From: Excoecaria cochinchinensis
Lineage: Eukaryota; Streptophyta; Magnoliopsida; Malpighiales; Euphorbiaceae
Length of the DNA stretch: 64,000 nt
Reading direction: 5' to 3'
Assembly (NCBI GenBank): GCA_947683425.1
Contig: CANTUQ010000020.1
Coordinates: forward strand, 4,715,001-4,779,000
Part shown: positions 1-10,179 of the stretch, piece after piece
Layout of the letters: every line of letters starts with the position of its first letter
Position numbering within the stretch: position 1 is the stretch's first letter
Position numbers and translations under genes: made by a program
Notes under the pieces: model-generated
Seen by the model: the letters and a program-made list of their open reading frames with translations, nothing else
Database searches by the model: none
What the model was told of the DNA's origin: nothing

Positions 1-509
1 TTATGCATGAGAGGACCAATGTCCTCATCCTTAATAAACACCTCGTTTTATGTATGATTTATGTTTTATTTACAATGGGGGTTGTATTCCGCCCCTAGTT
101 TTATTGTAATTTATTTTTATCTTTATCTTTATTTTTATTTATCGTGATTGATATGCGCTTTAATAAACTGAATTAATCGTGTGAGAAGAGGGATGAAATT
201 TTATAATTAAAAAACTCATTTATAATTAACCAAGACATAAATAAGTGTGAAGTTCCGAATACCATCTCTGGTTTAGACCGATAAGAGGTTAAACTTTCCC
301 AATTTTTTAAATTGGGTGGCGACTCCAAAATACCTCAAAAGTGCCTAAAGGTGTTATGGCGATGAATGGTCCTTTTCAATGTTCTATTGTGAAAGGAGGT
401 GCCGAAAATATCTCATAACACTTAAGATCGGAAAAGACGCGAACCCATCCCTCGAATCCTAAAAGCGGATTCCCGAAGAGGGCCTTGCTGGTTCATGGCG
501 CGCGTCACA
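1..509 (+). mobile_element. T-family LTR, 3' end (T1)
   Basis: The segment ends in CGCGTCACA at 509. It shares with 27880-28601 and 59760-60579 the 'gaccaatgtcctc' block, the 'ttgtattccgcccctag' block and the hairpin-rich tail before the terminus, so it is the 3' part of a TGTAGACA-type LTR. It interrupts the Tekay-like integrase coding sequence, which resumes at 510 on the minus strand; the other edge lies outside the window. Two stem-loops are visible at 298-316 (stem CCCAATTT/AAATTGGG) and 371-396. It may be a solo LTR or the 3' LTR of a full element; the window cannot decide. Confidence 0.8.
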
Positions 510-664
510 TGATGCATAGTGAAAACCGTAGTGTGTGCCTCACTCAAAAGTTGTCTCCTCAACTCCTCATTCTCAGGCACACACAAGCGATTTCTATACA
601 TCAGCACCCCTTCCAAAACTGAGAACTCTGACTGCTTACTAGAACTAACCTCTTGCATAACCCA
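510..664 (-). pseudogene. Tekay-like integrase N-terminal fragment
   Basis: In the same minus-strand frame as the upstream RT and RNase H, the translation reads through MQEVSSSKQ, YRNRLCVPEN, ELRRQLLSEAH and ends at TMHH. This matches the start of the zinc-binding H-H-C-C region of Ty3/gypsy integrases (the EAH...H pair). The frame is cut at 510 by the T1 LTR, and everything downstream (catalytic core, chromodomain) is outside the window. A TAG stop at 665-667 separates it from the RNase H segment. Inferred inactive. Confidence 0.75.
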
Positions 665-1369
665 CTACAGCCTCTCATCATCCTTCTGAGCATCCACAAT
701 CTTCTGTCTCAAAGTAGGCCTCACTCTCATTTGGGCTACTAAAGCCCCATCTGAATCAAACCTCCGCCTAAACTGCCTCAAGAACAAAGCTGAAATCGAT
801 TTCTGATTCAAGGCATCTGCCACAACATTGGCCTTACCAGGATGGTAATCTAATATACAATCATAGTCCTTGAACAATTCTAACCAACGACGCTGTCTCA
901 TGTTCAATACCTTTTGTGTGAGGAGATACTTTAAGCTCTTATGGTCCGTAAAGATCCTACACTTCTCCTCATACAGATAATGCCACAAAATCTTCAAAGC
1001 AAAGATCACAGCCGCCAACTCTAAATCGTGCGTCGGATAATTCCTCTCATGTGGCTTTAACTGACGGGAAGCATAAGCCACAACCTTTCCCTCTTGCATC
1101 AAAACACAACCAAGATCGACGCCCGAAGCGTCACTATATATTACAAACTCCTTACCTGAGATGGGTTGAGTAAGTATAGGAGCTTCGACTAGCAACTTCT
1201 TCAACTGCTCAAAACAAGCCTCACATTTATCCGACCACTCAAATTTGACCCCTTTCCTTAACAATCTCGTCATCTTAGCAGCAATAACTGAAAAGCCCTT
1301 CACAAACCGTTGATAGTAACCCGCCAAACCAAGAAAACCCCTCACTTCTAGAACATTCCTAGGCACTTT
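665..1369 (-). pseudogene. Tekay-like RT thumb and RNase H segment
   Basis: About 233 codons are open. The N-terminal part (FLGLAGYYQRFVKGF) is the RT connection region of Ty3/gypsy elements. RNase H follows with recognisable motifs: YSDASG, HDLELAAV and FTDHKSL supply the D, E and D of the active site, and KANVVADAL is the last conserved block. The segment is in one frame with RT and integrase. It is bounded by a TGA at 1370 where the family has Trp and a TAG at 665 where it has Gln, so it cannot be made as part of a polyprotein. Confidence 0.85.
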
Positions 1370-1771
1370 TCAATCAACAATCGCCTCAATCTTAGACGGA
1401 TCCACTTGAATACCCTTAGCCGAAGTAATATGGCCCAAGAATGACACTTCCCGAAGCCAAAAATCACACTTACTAAGCTTCGCAAACAACTGATGCTCTC
1501 TCAAAACTTGCAAAATCAACCGGAGATGCTCCTCATGCTCACTCTCATCTTTGGAATACACCAAGATATCATCTATAAACACCACTACAAATCGGTCAAG
1601 ATATGGCCTAAACACTCGGTTCATCAAATCCATGAATGTCGCCGGTGCATTGGTCAAACCAAACGGCATCATTAAAAACTCATAGTGGCCATACCTAGTC
1701 CGAAATGCAGTCTTAACCACATCCGCATCCTGAACTCGCAGCTGATAATACCCTGACCAAAGATCAATCTT
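1370..1771 (-). pseudogene. Tekay-like reverse transcriptase core
   Basis: The segment carries RT palm and fingers motifs: FRTRYGHYEF, MPFGLTNAPATF and FIDDILVYSK, where FIDD is the catalytic YXDD-type box. SFLGHITSAKGI, typical of the Ty3/gypsy RT thumb, follows. The frame is continuous with the neighbours on both sides but closed by TGA codons at 1772-1774 and 1370-1372. No ATG starts it; it is a slice of a former gag-pol polyprotein. The catalytic aspartates are still present. Confidence 0.88.
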
Positions 1772-3120
1772 TCAAAAGACACCCGCACCTCTAAGCTCAT
1801 CAAACAAATCCTCGACTCTAGGCAACGGATACTTGTTTTTCACCGTGACCTTATTAATTTGCCCATAGTCAATACACATTCTCATAGAACCATCCTTCTT
1901 CTTAACAAACAAAACCGGAGCGCCCCATGGAGATATGCTTGGTCGAATAAACCCCTTATCCAATAGCTCTTGTAGCTGAGTTTTGAGTTCTCTCAACTCT
2001 ACAGGAGCCATCCGATAAGGTGCTTTCGATATGGAAGTAGTACCCGACACTATCTCTATGGATAACTCCACCTCCCTCTCAGGAGGCAAACCAGGCAACT
2101 CGCTAGAGAACACATTACCAAACTCTCGGACAACTGGGATATCCTCAATCCTAACTTGATCCCGCTTAGAATCCAGCACCACTGCCAGAAAAGCCTCACA
2201 ACACTTCCTAATGAATCTCTTAGCTTGCATTGCGGAAATCACATTATTCACAGAACTAGCACCCAAACCTTTAACAAACACAGACGACCGATCTCTATCC
2301 CGAAGCACAACCGTCTTCCTATTACGGTCAACCACTTTTCGATGCTTACCCAACCAGTCCACACCCAAAATCAAATCAAACTCTCTGAAAGGCAACTCAA
2401 TCAAATCTGCTGGAAACTCAACTCCCTCAACCAACAGGAGATAATTCCTATACATTCTACTCACATTGACACTATGCCCTAAAGGACTGGTCACACAAAT
2501 CTCATGATCTAACTGGTCTACATCATGCAACTTATCACTTAACTTATGAGTGCACAAATATGAGTGTGTGGAACCAGGGCCAATTAGAGCATACAATTCA
2601 ATGTCATGGAGTAGAAACTTACCAGCAATCACATCAGGCACATCCTGCTCCTCCCTAGCTCTCACAGCATAAGCTCTAGCTAGAACAGGTAACTGACGCT
2701 CAACCAACTCAGATGCAGCTCCCTCTCTAGGTCGACCGCCTCGACCTCTACCTCTGCCTCTACCACGGGTAGCTTGAGAAGCATTCGAACCAACTCTGCT
2801 GGCCTCTCTCTGAGCACCCGAATCCTCATTCAACCTCGGACAGTTGGCCAAAAAGTGTTTAGTGCTCCAACATCTGAAACACCCACTTGTGAGCCACCTA
2901 CACTCGCCCCGATGAGGCTTACTGCAATGAGAGCACACGGGCATCGACTTGGTCCTACCACCAACACTGCCTCTACCGGAACTAGACACCACTGCTGAAC
3001 CCTGTCTTCTACCTCTAGTAGCTGGGCCTGAAGAGGATTCATCCTGCGGGTTCCTTGATTTCTTACCCAAGGATGAAGAAGATGAACCACCACGAGAGGG
3101 GTTCCTCCTCAGAGCTCTCT
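1772..3120 (-). pseudogene. Tekay-like nucleocapsid, protease and RT N-terminal segment
   Basis: From the Met at 3070 the domains are: a CxxC...C element (residues 46-57), a CCHC zinc knuckle CFRCWSTKHFLANC (residues 64-77), an Arg/Gly-rich linker, an aspartic protease and the RT fingers (WGAPVLFVKKKDGSMRMCIDY). The protease motif reads LIGPGSTHSY where the family has Asp-Ser/Pro-Gly, so its catalytic Asp is replaced by Gly. The RT motif YGQINK has Gly where the family has Arg. Upstream, the frame joins gag only after a shift near 3111-3130 inside a CT-rich run. It ends at a TGA at 1772. Confidence 0.85.
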
Positions 3121-3612
3121 CTCTCTCAGCACTGATTCTGACCTCTTAGCCCTAACAGTAGCTTGCACAATCTGATAATACCCCACTCCCGGAGAACCCA
3201 TCAAAGAAATCAACATCACCTGTAGCGACTCATTTAAACCGGCCTCAAAATGCCTACACTTGAACTCCTCTGTCAGAATACCTTCCGGTGCATACATAGC
3301 CAACCGGTTAAACTCCTTCTCAAACTCAGACACAGATATTGCCCCCTGTTTCAAACTCAAGAACTGAGCCCATCTTACATCTTTGTATGTTTGCATCACA
3401 TACTTGTTCGTGAACTCTCTTTCAAAAAACTCCCAAGTAATCAGGTGAGGCAACTAAGCATGTCTACAAACCAACTCCTACCACTCATATGCAGATCCTT
3501 GCAGCAAAGCCACTGCACACTCTACTTTTTGATCAGGAGGACACCGGACTTCTCTCAAAGCACGCTTTACCTTATCAATCCACTTCTCAGCGACCTCTGA
3601 CTCATCCAAACC
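3109..3612 (-). pseudogene. Tekay-like gag capsid segment
   Basis: The segment encodes the retrotransposon gag (capsid) domain: AEKWIDKVKRAL, WEFFEREFTNKYV, FLSLKQGAISVSEFEKEF and FNRLAMYAPE are typical. Two in-frame TAG codons (3478-3480, where the family has Trp, and 3454-3456, where Gln is likely) break it, and it leaves frame at about 3110-3130 in a CT run. At 3612 it is interrupted by the K1 solo LTR; reading resumes in the same frame at 6671, on the other side of K1. Confidence 0.82.
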
Positions 3613-4644
3613 TGTCACATCCCAAATATGGCCTAGTAGAAATTTCATGTTAATTGGATTTATTAAGGACAATTGAGTAATTTTGCAAGGAAAGGAGGAC
3701 TTAATTGCAAAGGATTAAAAATATTAATGACAGAATTTTCTTTTAGAGACCTATTTGTAATTTATAAGGACTTAAAGAGTTGTGCAAGGAGCAGATGGTA
3801 AAAGTGTAGTTAGTGGAATTGAGGGTCCAATGCATGAGTGCCAAGTAGAGAGGGGAGTGCGTGCATGTTGGAGAGAGAAGAAGGCAGGAATTTTAACTTC
3901 CTAGAGAAGCTATCAGATTTCATTCTCACTCTCTTGCTCTCTCTCACGTTAGTCACCCTTTCTCCTCTCCATTTCTGTTCTTTCTCTATTTGCATTTGTT
4001 GTTCATCCTTTTTGAGCTAGGGTTTTGAGCTTTGAAGAGATTCCAAGAGGTAAGTGGTTACAAGTTCTTTGGGTTCTCCTTGTTTTGTTCTCCTTTTACG
4101 GGTTGGATTTAGGTTTTTAAGGCTCTGTACATGGGTTAATAGAGTTTGTTTGGTTGGATTTTTGCAAGTGATTGAAGAGAGAAAGAAGGACAAAGGGAAA
4201 GAAAAGATTGGATTTTGAAGTGGAAGGAGTTTTGGCATCAGGTTTGGGAGTGTCTGTCCATTCTTATTTTGGATCCTGTTTGATGTTCAGATGTTAATGT
4301 TGTTTGTGTGTATTTGTATATGGAAATGCATGAGTAAAATAGATTTATGTGTATAATTGTGGTGGTGAAGTTCTGATGTTTTGCACGTTAAAATGGAAAT
4401 GTATATGCATGTATGTGAGAGATAAAATTCTGGGCTTTTGAATCTCTGTAAAAGTCATTTGATTGTGTGATGATGTTATAAATGCAATCTGGAGGCTTGA
4501 AGGTACGTTTTGCACAATTATTGCATGAAAACTGCTTTGGGCAAGATGCGGTTTTAAAATTTCGATGTACTCTATTTTCTGCATTTTCTAAAAATTCTGG
4601 GAATCGGTCTTCTTCTTCATCGTGGATTTTAGTTTATAGGCTAG

Positions 4645-4935
4645 AAGAGCACGTCATGGATGACTGAGCACGACTCGGACAGTCTTGCAAAAGTCGGATG
4701 AGCGTACTGCTCTCGGCCTTCAGTGATTTCTTGGTGGCGGAGCACAGGAAGAGTAGAGGAACATGACTCGGAGGGAAGAGCACGAGTCGTGCTCCTCTTC
4801 TCTCGGCGAGGTGAACAAAAGCCATCCCACTCGTGCTCCTTGGGAAATTGCTGAGCATGAGTAGGATGGAATCCTCCGACTCGAAGGGATGGGCACGAGT
4901 CGTGCTCCTTTAGCCTACTCGTGCTGGTCTCTTCT
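4645..4935 (+). repeat. palindrome cluster in K1, core CACGAGTCGTG
   Basis: This is a GC-rich island in an AT-rich LTR holding perfect and degraded copies of GCACGAGTCGTGC and related words (for example near 4781-4795 and 4888-4903), spaced by 15-50 bp. The same LTR position in other K copies holds clusters with other cores. The open frames crossing it are by-products of the repeat. Confidence 0.8.
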
Positions 4936-6026
4936 TCCCACACGTGTCTCCCCTATTTTCCAAAAATTGTGTTCCAAATGTGTTTTTACATGGGGTTTTT
5001 TCTACATTACATGGCACATTATGGAATTAATTGGTATTATCAGTTGATGATTGTTTTATTACAAGATATACGTACATGATTTATATTATTTTTATGCTTT
5101 AAATATGTATGATTATATATACATGGGTTAAACTTGTATTATATTTGGATGATCTGTATTTGTGAGGTACTTGTACATGATTAATAAGATCGCTATATGT
5201 GAATTTATGTCTATAATTTACATGCATATGAGTTATTAATTATAAAATATATGTACATGACTAATAATATTGTACATGAGTTAAATGCATATGATTTACA
5301 TGTTTATATTGAGATTTGTATAAGATGCATATGTTTCTAAATTTGATCAGCCTATATGTAAATATATGAGTTATGTGAGTAACTTGTATTCTTTTACATG
5401 ATATGATGATGACACTTGAATTCTTGAGTTATGTCCTTAAGCACGAATAGTCTTAGTAGTGGATAAGTAAGCGCTTACTAAGGTCAGTGCGTGTGTGTGC
5501 AGCTGCTATATGCAGATCCCATTTGGATCCTTGTTCGGCCCCGTTTGGGCCAAGAGATCGACCTCCGAGATGGTCATTCTAGTAGTAATAAGAAAATGTT
5601 TGAGACTTCGGTCTCCATATGAATATGATACGTTTGAGACCCATGTCTCCATATGCTTGGGATACTGTGTCCTATCAGTATCCAAATGACTGCATCCACT
5701 TCTAGAGAATATATTCAGACTAACTAGGCTAATATGTTAATATATGTGCTGCATATTAATATGATAATCAATGATATGTTATATGATAAACATATATGGA
5801 ATCCTGTTTGGCTTTGTGATACGTACTTTTATGATATATATATATTTGGAGTGATTGCACTATATTAGAATATATGCAACGAGATGTTACGCTAGGCTCT
5901 TTCCTTGATTATTTAATGATACAAATATATATGTTGTATGAATATGTGTATTAGAAATGATGAGTTATATTGCAACACTTGAAGTTAGTGATGATATGAT
6001 TAATAGCCTTTTTGTTTTATGTTGTA

Positions 6027-6028
<2 letters not shown>

Positions 6029-6066
<38 letters not shown>
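6029..6066. repeat. (AT)n microsatellite
   Basis: An uninterrupted alternating AT run of about 38 bp within the K1 LTR. Confidence 0.95.
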
Positions 6067-6069
<3 letters not shown>

Positions 6070-6670
6070 ATATGTGAATAACGTTAATATGCCTATTAGA
6101 TGAATAATTCATGCATATCAGGTATGAGTGTTGAGATTATGCTATGTTTATCAATAGGAATGATGTTACATACGATTATTTATAAATTATTACTTACATG
6201 TTTTAGTGCTATTGAGTTATGAGTTGCTATAGTAGTTATTTGTATATGCATGTGCTATTTGTTTTGTTCCTCCCCACTAAGCATTATCGCTTAGTACGGG
6301 CTCTTTTCCCGTGTAGGTGGCAGGTTTATTTTTGGGAGTCGGACATTTGCAGGTCGGCCACTAGAAGTATATAGTTGGTGTTTATTTTGTGTCTTCCGCT
6401 GTTTATCTATTTTTGTACATGGATTTGAGTATGGGAAATGTACTTTTTGTAAAGGATAACCTATTTTGCATATGTATATGTTACAAGCTATTTTTGTAAA
6501 ACGATATAGTTATATGTATTTTATATAGACTTGCTATATTTTTTATTAAATGTTTCATTGTATCTCATCTTGGTTTTGTTTATAAGTGTGTGTATATGGA
6601 TTCTTATATGTGTTTGTGCGCGTGACATCCCAGTATCCTTCCAACGGGGGTAACGGGGTGTTATAAAACC

Positions 6671-6973
6671 CGTTCCATAAAAGTCTTCGGCACCAGCTCT
6701 TCTCATACTCACAGTCGAGGCCTTAGGGGTAGTCAATCTCTCCAAGACTCGAGCCATGTCCTGAGCTAGCTTAAGCATCGCCTCGAAAGGCATGGCTGTG
6801 GCCTCGGGCTGTACCCTAATAGGTTGAGTCGACACAGAGACCGAAGGATCTACAGCTTGGGGATTCACGCTTTCAGCTGACCCCTCAAGTAACCCTCGAA
6901 CAGAACCAGAATTCATCTGAAATAAACAAGAAGACAACCGCATCAGCCAACACAGTCCTAGACATGTACTCAT
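6671..6973 (-). pseudogene. Tekay-like gag N-terminus
   Basis: 101 codons lie between the minus-strand ATG at 6973 and the K1 insertion; an alternative ATG lies at 6916 (MNSGSVRGLLEG). The sequence is Ser/Pro/Gln-rich followed by an amphipathic stretch (FEAMLKLAQDMARVLERL) and AEDFYGT, as in the N-terminus of Del/Tekay gag. Removing K1 and one copy of its target duplication restores the same frame into the capsid segment, so K1 caused no shift of its own. The start lies only 48-105 nt downstream of the primer-binding site, which fits a gag start. Confidence 0.75.
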
Positions 6974-7020
6974 CTATACACAACATCGACACCAAAACAC
7001 CCAGAAATGCCTAAACCTAG

Positions 7021-7032
7021 GCTTTGATACCA
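7021..7032 (-). promoter_or_regulatory. primer-binding site (tRNA-Met type)
   Basis: The minus strand reads TGGTATCAAAGC, one base off the TGGTATCAGAGC complement of initiator tRNA-Met used by Tekay/Del elements. It begins 5 bp past the LTR terminus at 7038. Its position fixes the element as minus-strand and 7038 upward as its 5' LTR. Confidence 0.85.
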
Positions 7033-7037
7033 AAAAC

Positions 7038-9130
7038 TGTAACATCCCCTACCTATACGTAGGCGAACCCATCCGCATTGGAGTGGGAAGCCGTACGAGC
7101 AGGGGTGTTGCACTAACAGATCAGTACAAAGACATACATTCATCCACATAAACATATATAAATCCAGCGAAAATTAAAACTTTTGAGAAATAACAACTGA
7201 TCATACATTAATATAACAAACTCATTACAATAACATTCTGATAAATTCCCAAAACAAAAGAACTACATATCCAAAATATACAGAGCGGAAGCTTACAAAA
7301 TTACTGATATAATGAGAATTCTATTAAAAAAAAAAGAATCATTATAATACTACCAAAATAAGCCCTAACACTAATCCCTCTGTGTTAACTTGACTGGCGG
7401 CGACTCTCCCAAAGCAAAAATGCCTTCCGTACTTGCACAGGTAAAACACCGTGCTAAGCGATAAACATTTAGTGGGGAAACACATAACAGAAGAGTGAAT
7501 GGCCATTCACAATGGTCGTCAAAACAAATCACATACACGATATGACATATGCAGATATTCATATCAAATATATAATCATACTTTCATAATAGAAACATAC
7601 ATTCAGAAGCTCATATCCAAATTCCATATACATAATAACTGATTTCTCAGACTTATTATGTGCATTCGAATATCATATTCTTGTAATCATATCGAAGCAA
7701 ACCAAAGCAAATAGAACACCTGCTAACTCACCGTAGTGGATAACGAGTATACAGACAGTACCTTATGGGTACGAATCGAATACAAATAGTACCTTACGGG
7801 TACGAGTTGAAAACCCTTTATTTTATCACATTCAAAATAATTTTTCGGAGGGACCTTAAACAAGATCCAAAATTCATAAGGGTTCACGAGGAACCAGACG
7901 AGGACCTGATCGGGGTCCAAACGGAACTAAGGCTGCAGCTAAAAGACTCTATTAGGCATGCCTAACTATCCACTAGACTGACTCTTGCAGGTCATGCGTA
8001 ATCCAATTCAGGTTCCAAATCATAGCATGTCATTTATCATGAAGGATTCAAAATATTGCACGTATAAACAAGCATATTATATAGCATACAGAGTTAAAAT
8101 GTCATGAAGAAACCATTTGAAATTCATTTCAAAAGAAAAGACAAAATCGAAAAATAGTGCATGAACAAGGTGACTGTCGCACTCGCGACAACTGTCGCGC
8201 TCGCGACAGAGACGAACTTGCCCCAGGTCGCAATCATGGCAATCTTTGCGATCTCATGGAGAATCAAATACAACTCACTATCGCGCTCGAGACAGTGAAC
8301 TGCCAGCCCGATCCGTCGCGCTCGCAACACAGGATTGCCCAAAATAGCTTGGCAGTCGAGCGCTCTGTCGTTCTCGCGACACACATCGTGCTCGCTATAG
8401 AGGCTCTGCTGCTCCACTCGGTAGGGAGCTCGAACGCGTGCGAGAGTTGCTATCACCGAGCTCTGTCGCGAGGTCGCGACGATAGAGTCTTGATTTCCAG
8501 CCCTTATACGGGAAATCTGCAGAAAATTCACCTCTACAACACCCAACCTCAAATCTCAACTCAAACATCAACTTACCTCAAATCCAACAACCCAAACATC
8601 ATAAACAACATAAAACACAACATTTATACAAAGAATTCCAATTAAATCATGACAAAAACAATATCAATTTACCAAATTGAAATCTCAGCACTATTCATTC
8701 CACAACTCAATCAAATGTACAATTGGGTTCAAAAACTCACATTCAAGGTTTCATGGATCATCTAAACCAAAAACCATAACATATAAACCATTATAAACAT
8801 CAAGAACACAAAATTTTCCAGAAATTCATCCCAAGAGCAAAAATTACAAAAATGCATAAATCACAAAAACTCCCAAACCTGAATCTCCTTAGCTCTTAAT
8901 CACTTAGTGCCACTTCCAGACGCCTTCTCTTTCCCTTTGGGATCACGAGGAGGCTCAATTAAACAACAACCGAATAAGGGTACACAAACAAAAACCCTAG
9001 ATTAAACCATAACCCAAAAATGTGGAAAAGATGAAGATGAAAAAGAAAGAACAAGAACAAGAACAAAATGTAGCAAAACTTACCAATAAACCTCTTAAAA
9101 TTACCAAGATCCACCAATAATCCAACCCAA
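7038..9130 (-). mobile_element. K-family LTR K2: 5' LTR of the Tekay-like element, 5'-truncated
   Basis: On the minus strand it ends GGGGATGTTACA at 7038, immediately before the primer-binding site. It carries the K landmarks in order: donor-like GGTAAGT at 9083-9082, palindrome cluster (8160-8490) and the 'ctaagcgataaac...agtgggg' block (7450-7475). The LTR start is missing: at about 9100-9200 the sequence changes to T-family DNA. It is clearly diverged from K1 and K6 at its 3' end, so several K subfamilies are present. Confidence 0.7.
8160..8490 (-). repeat. palindrome cluster in K2, core TCGCGCTCGCGA
   Basis: Repeated words of the type TGTCGCGCTCGCGACAG, intact or with one or two changes (for example 8190-8210, 8280-8300, 8365-8385, 8460-8485), sit in a GC- and CpG-rich island. 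It occupies the same place in the LTR as the CACGAGTCGTG cluster of K1. Confidence 0.8.
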
Positions 9131-9139
9131 AAGGAACTA

Positions 9140-10179
9140 ATAGAACTAATAGAATTTACATGATAAAAAGTCTAGAAGAATTTACAAAACCAAAAAAAGA
9201 TCAAAAAGAATTTACATGTTAACTAATTAATTGGAAATAAAAATAAAATTAAAAATTAAATTAAGAAGTTGAACCAAAAATAATTACCCTCAAAATTTAT
9301 CTTGAAGAAATAAAGGTAGATGATCCAATTCCTTGTCTTGTTGTAAGAATATATTAGAAAAATAAAATATTGAAAATGAATTTTTACTCAAGAATAAATA
9401 ATTGATTTATTTGTCTCAAAGTAAAAATTGTTTGATGAGAAGAAGAAAAATTCCTAAGAACAAAAATTGTTATTTTTTTGTCTCAAGAATTAACTTGGAA
9501 AAATTCTTTAGAAAAGTTGAAAGAATTTGTTTGAGAGAAGAAAGAAGAAGAAAAAAATAATTTTTCTAAAGAAAATTCCCCCCTAAATTTTTTCAAAAAT
9601 TCCCCTTTTATTTTTCCCCAAGAATTCAGATTTTTTAATTAAAGAATTAAATTAAATTAACTCCAATAGTCACTAAGAACTGCAGAATTTCAAGGGTTAG
9701 GAATATAAAAAGTTTTAGCATTAAATTCTCTTAAAAAAATTAAAGAAAAAATTAATTTTTGAGCAAAAAACATCAAAATCGGCAGCAATGGGCGACCAGG
9801 GGGTGAGCTGGGCGAGCAACGGGCATCATTGGGCCCAGCTCGCGTGCAGAACGCGCAGGCAACGCCCATCGCTTCGCTCGCGCAGCAACGCGCTGGCCCG
9901 CACACTGGGGCGCTGCGGCGCGCGCCCAGCCCGATATTCGCACGAAATTTTTTTTTCTCTATAAAACACAAAAATTTAAAAACTAACTTTTTTATCCCAA
10001 AATAATTTTTAAAAACATTTTTAAAATATTTTCAAAGTACATTTTTATTTATTCCTAACAAATCAAAACGACAAGGAAATTATCAGTTCCAACTTTCATT
10101 CTTTTTGCCTATAAATTGACACACTTAATTTCATCATTGGGTAATCCTGATCAAGGCTACTCGGGACTCGGTGTCTACA
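9140..10179 (-). mobile_element. T-family LTR, 5' part (T2)
   Basis: On the minus strand it begins TGTAGACACCGAGTCCCGAG at 10179. It matches the start of T3, T4 and T5, including the 'ACCCAATGATGA' block, a GC-rich patch at 9780-9945 and the 'CTCAAAATTTATCTTGAAG' region near 9300. Only about 1 kb is present; the 3' part is lost at a junction with K2 near 9100-9200. The ORF at 9690-9971 is a by-product of the GC patch. Confidence 0.7.

Larger units (their letters stand above)
3613..6665 (+). mobile_element. K-family (Tekay-like) solo LTR K1 inside gag
   Basis: It starts TGTCACATCCC and ends GGGGTGTTATA (final CA decayed to TA). The 5-bp direct repeat AAACC (3608-3612 and 6666-6670) marks insertion into the gag frame. 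There is no coding sequence inside, so it is a solo LTR produced by LTR-LTR recombination. Blocks shared with the other K copies are a CT-rich leader (3915-3980), a GTAAGT donor-like site at 4050, a palindrome cluster (4645-4935), a hairpin block (5455-5665) and the 'tccccactaagc' block at 6269-6318. An (AT)n run lies at about 6029-6066. Confidence 0.9.

Noticed and set aside
3613..6665. Helitron or Mutator identity for the K units
   Set aside because: TG...CA-type ends, 5-bp duplications and identity with an LTR that adjoins a primer-binding site (7021-7038) make them LTRs.
8157..8645. 162-aa and 142-aa overlapping ORFs across K2
   Set aside because: They span the CpG-rich palindrome cluster, which lacks stops on both strands. 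Similar overlapping frames occur at 10230-10731, 4641-4943 and 52393-53012 for the same reason.
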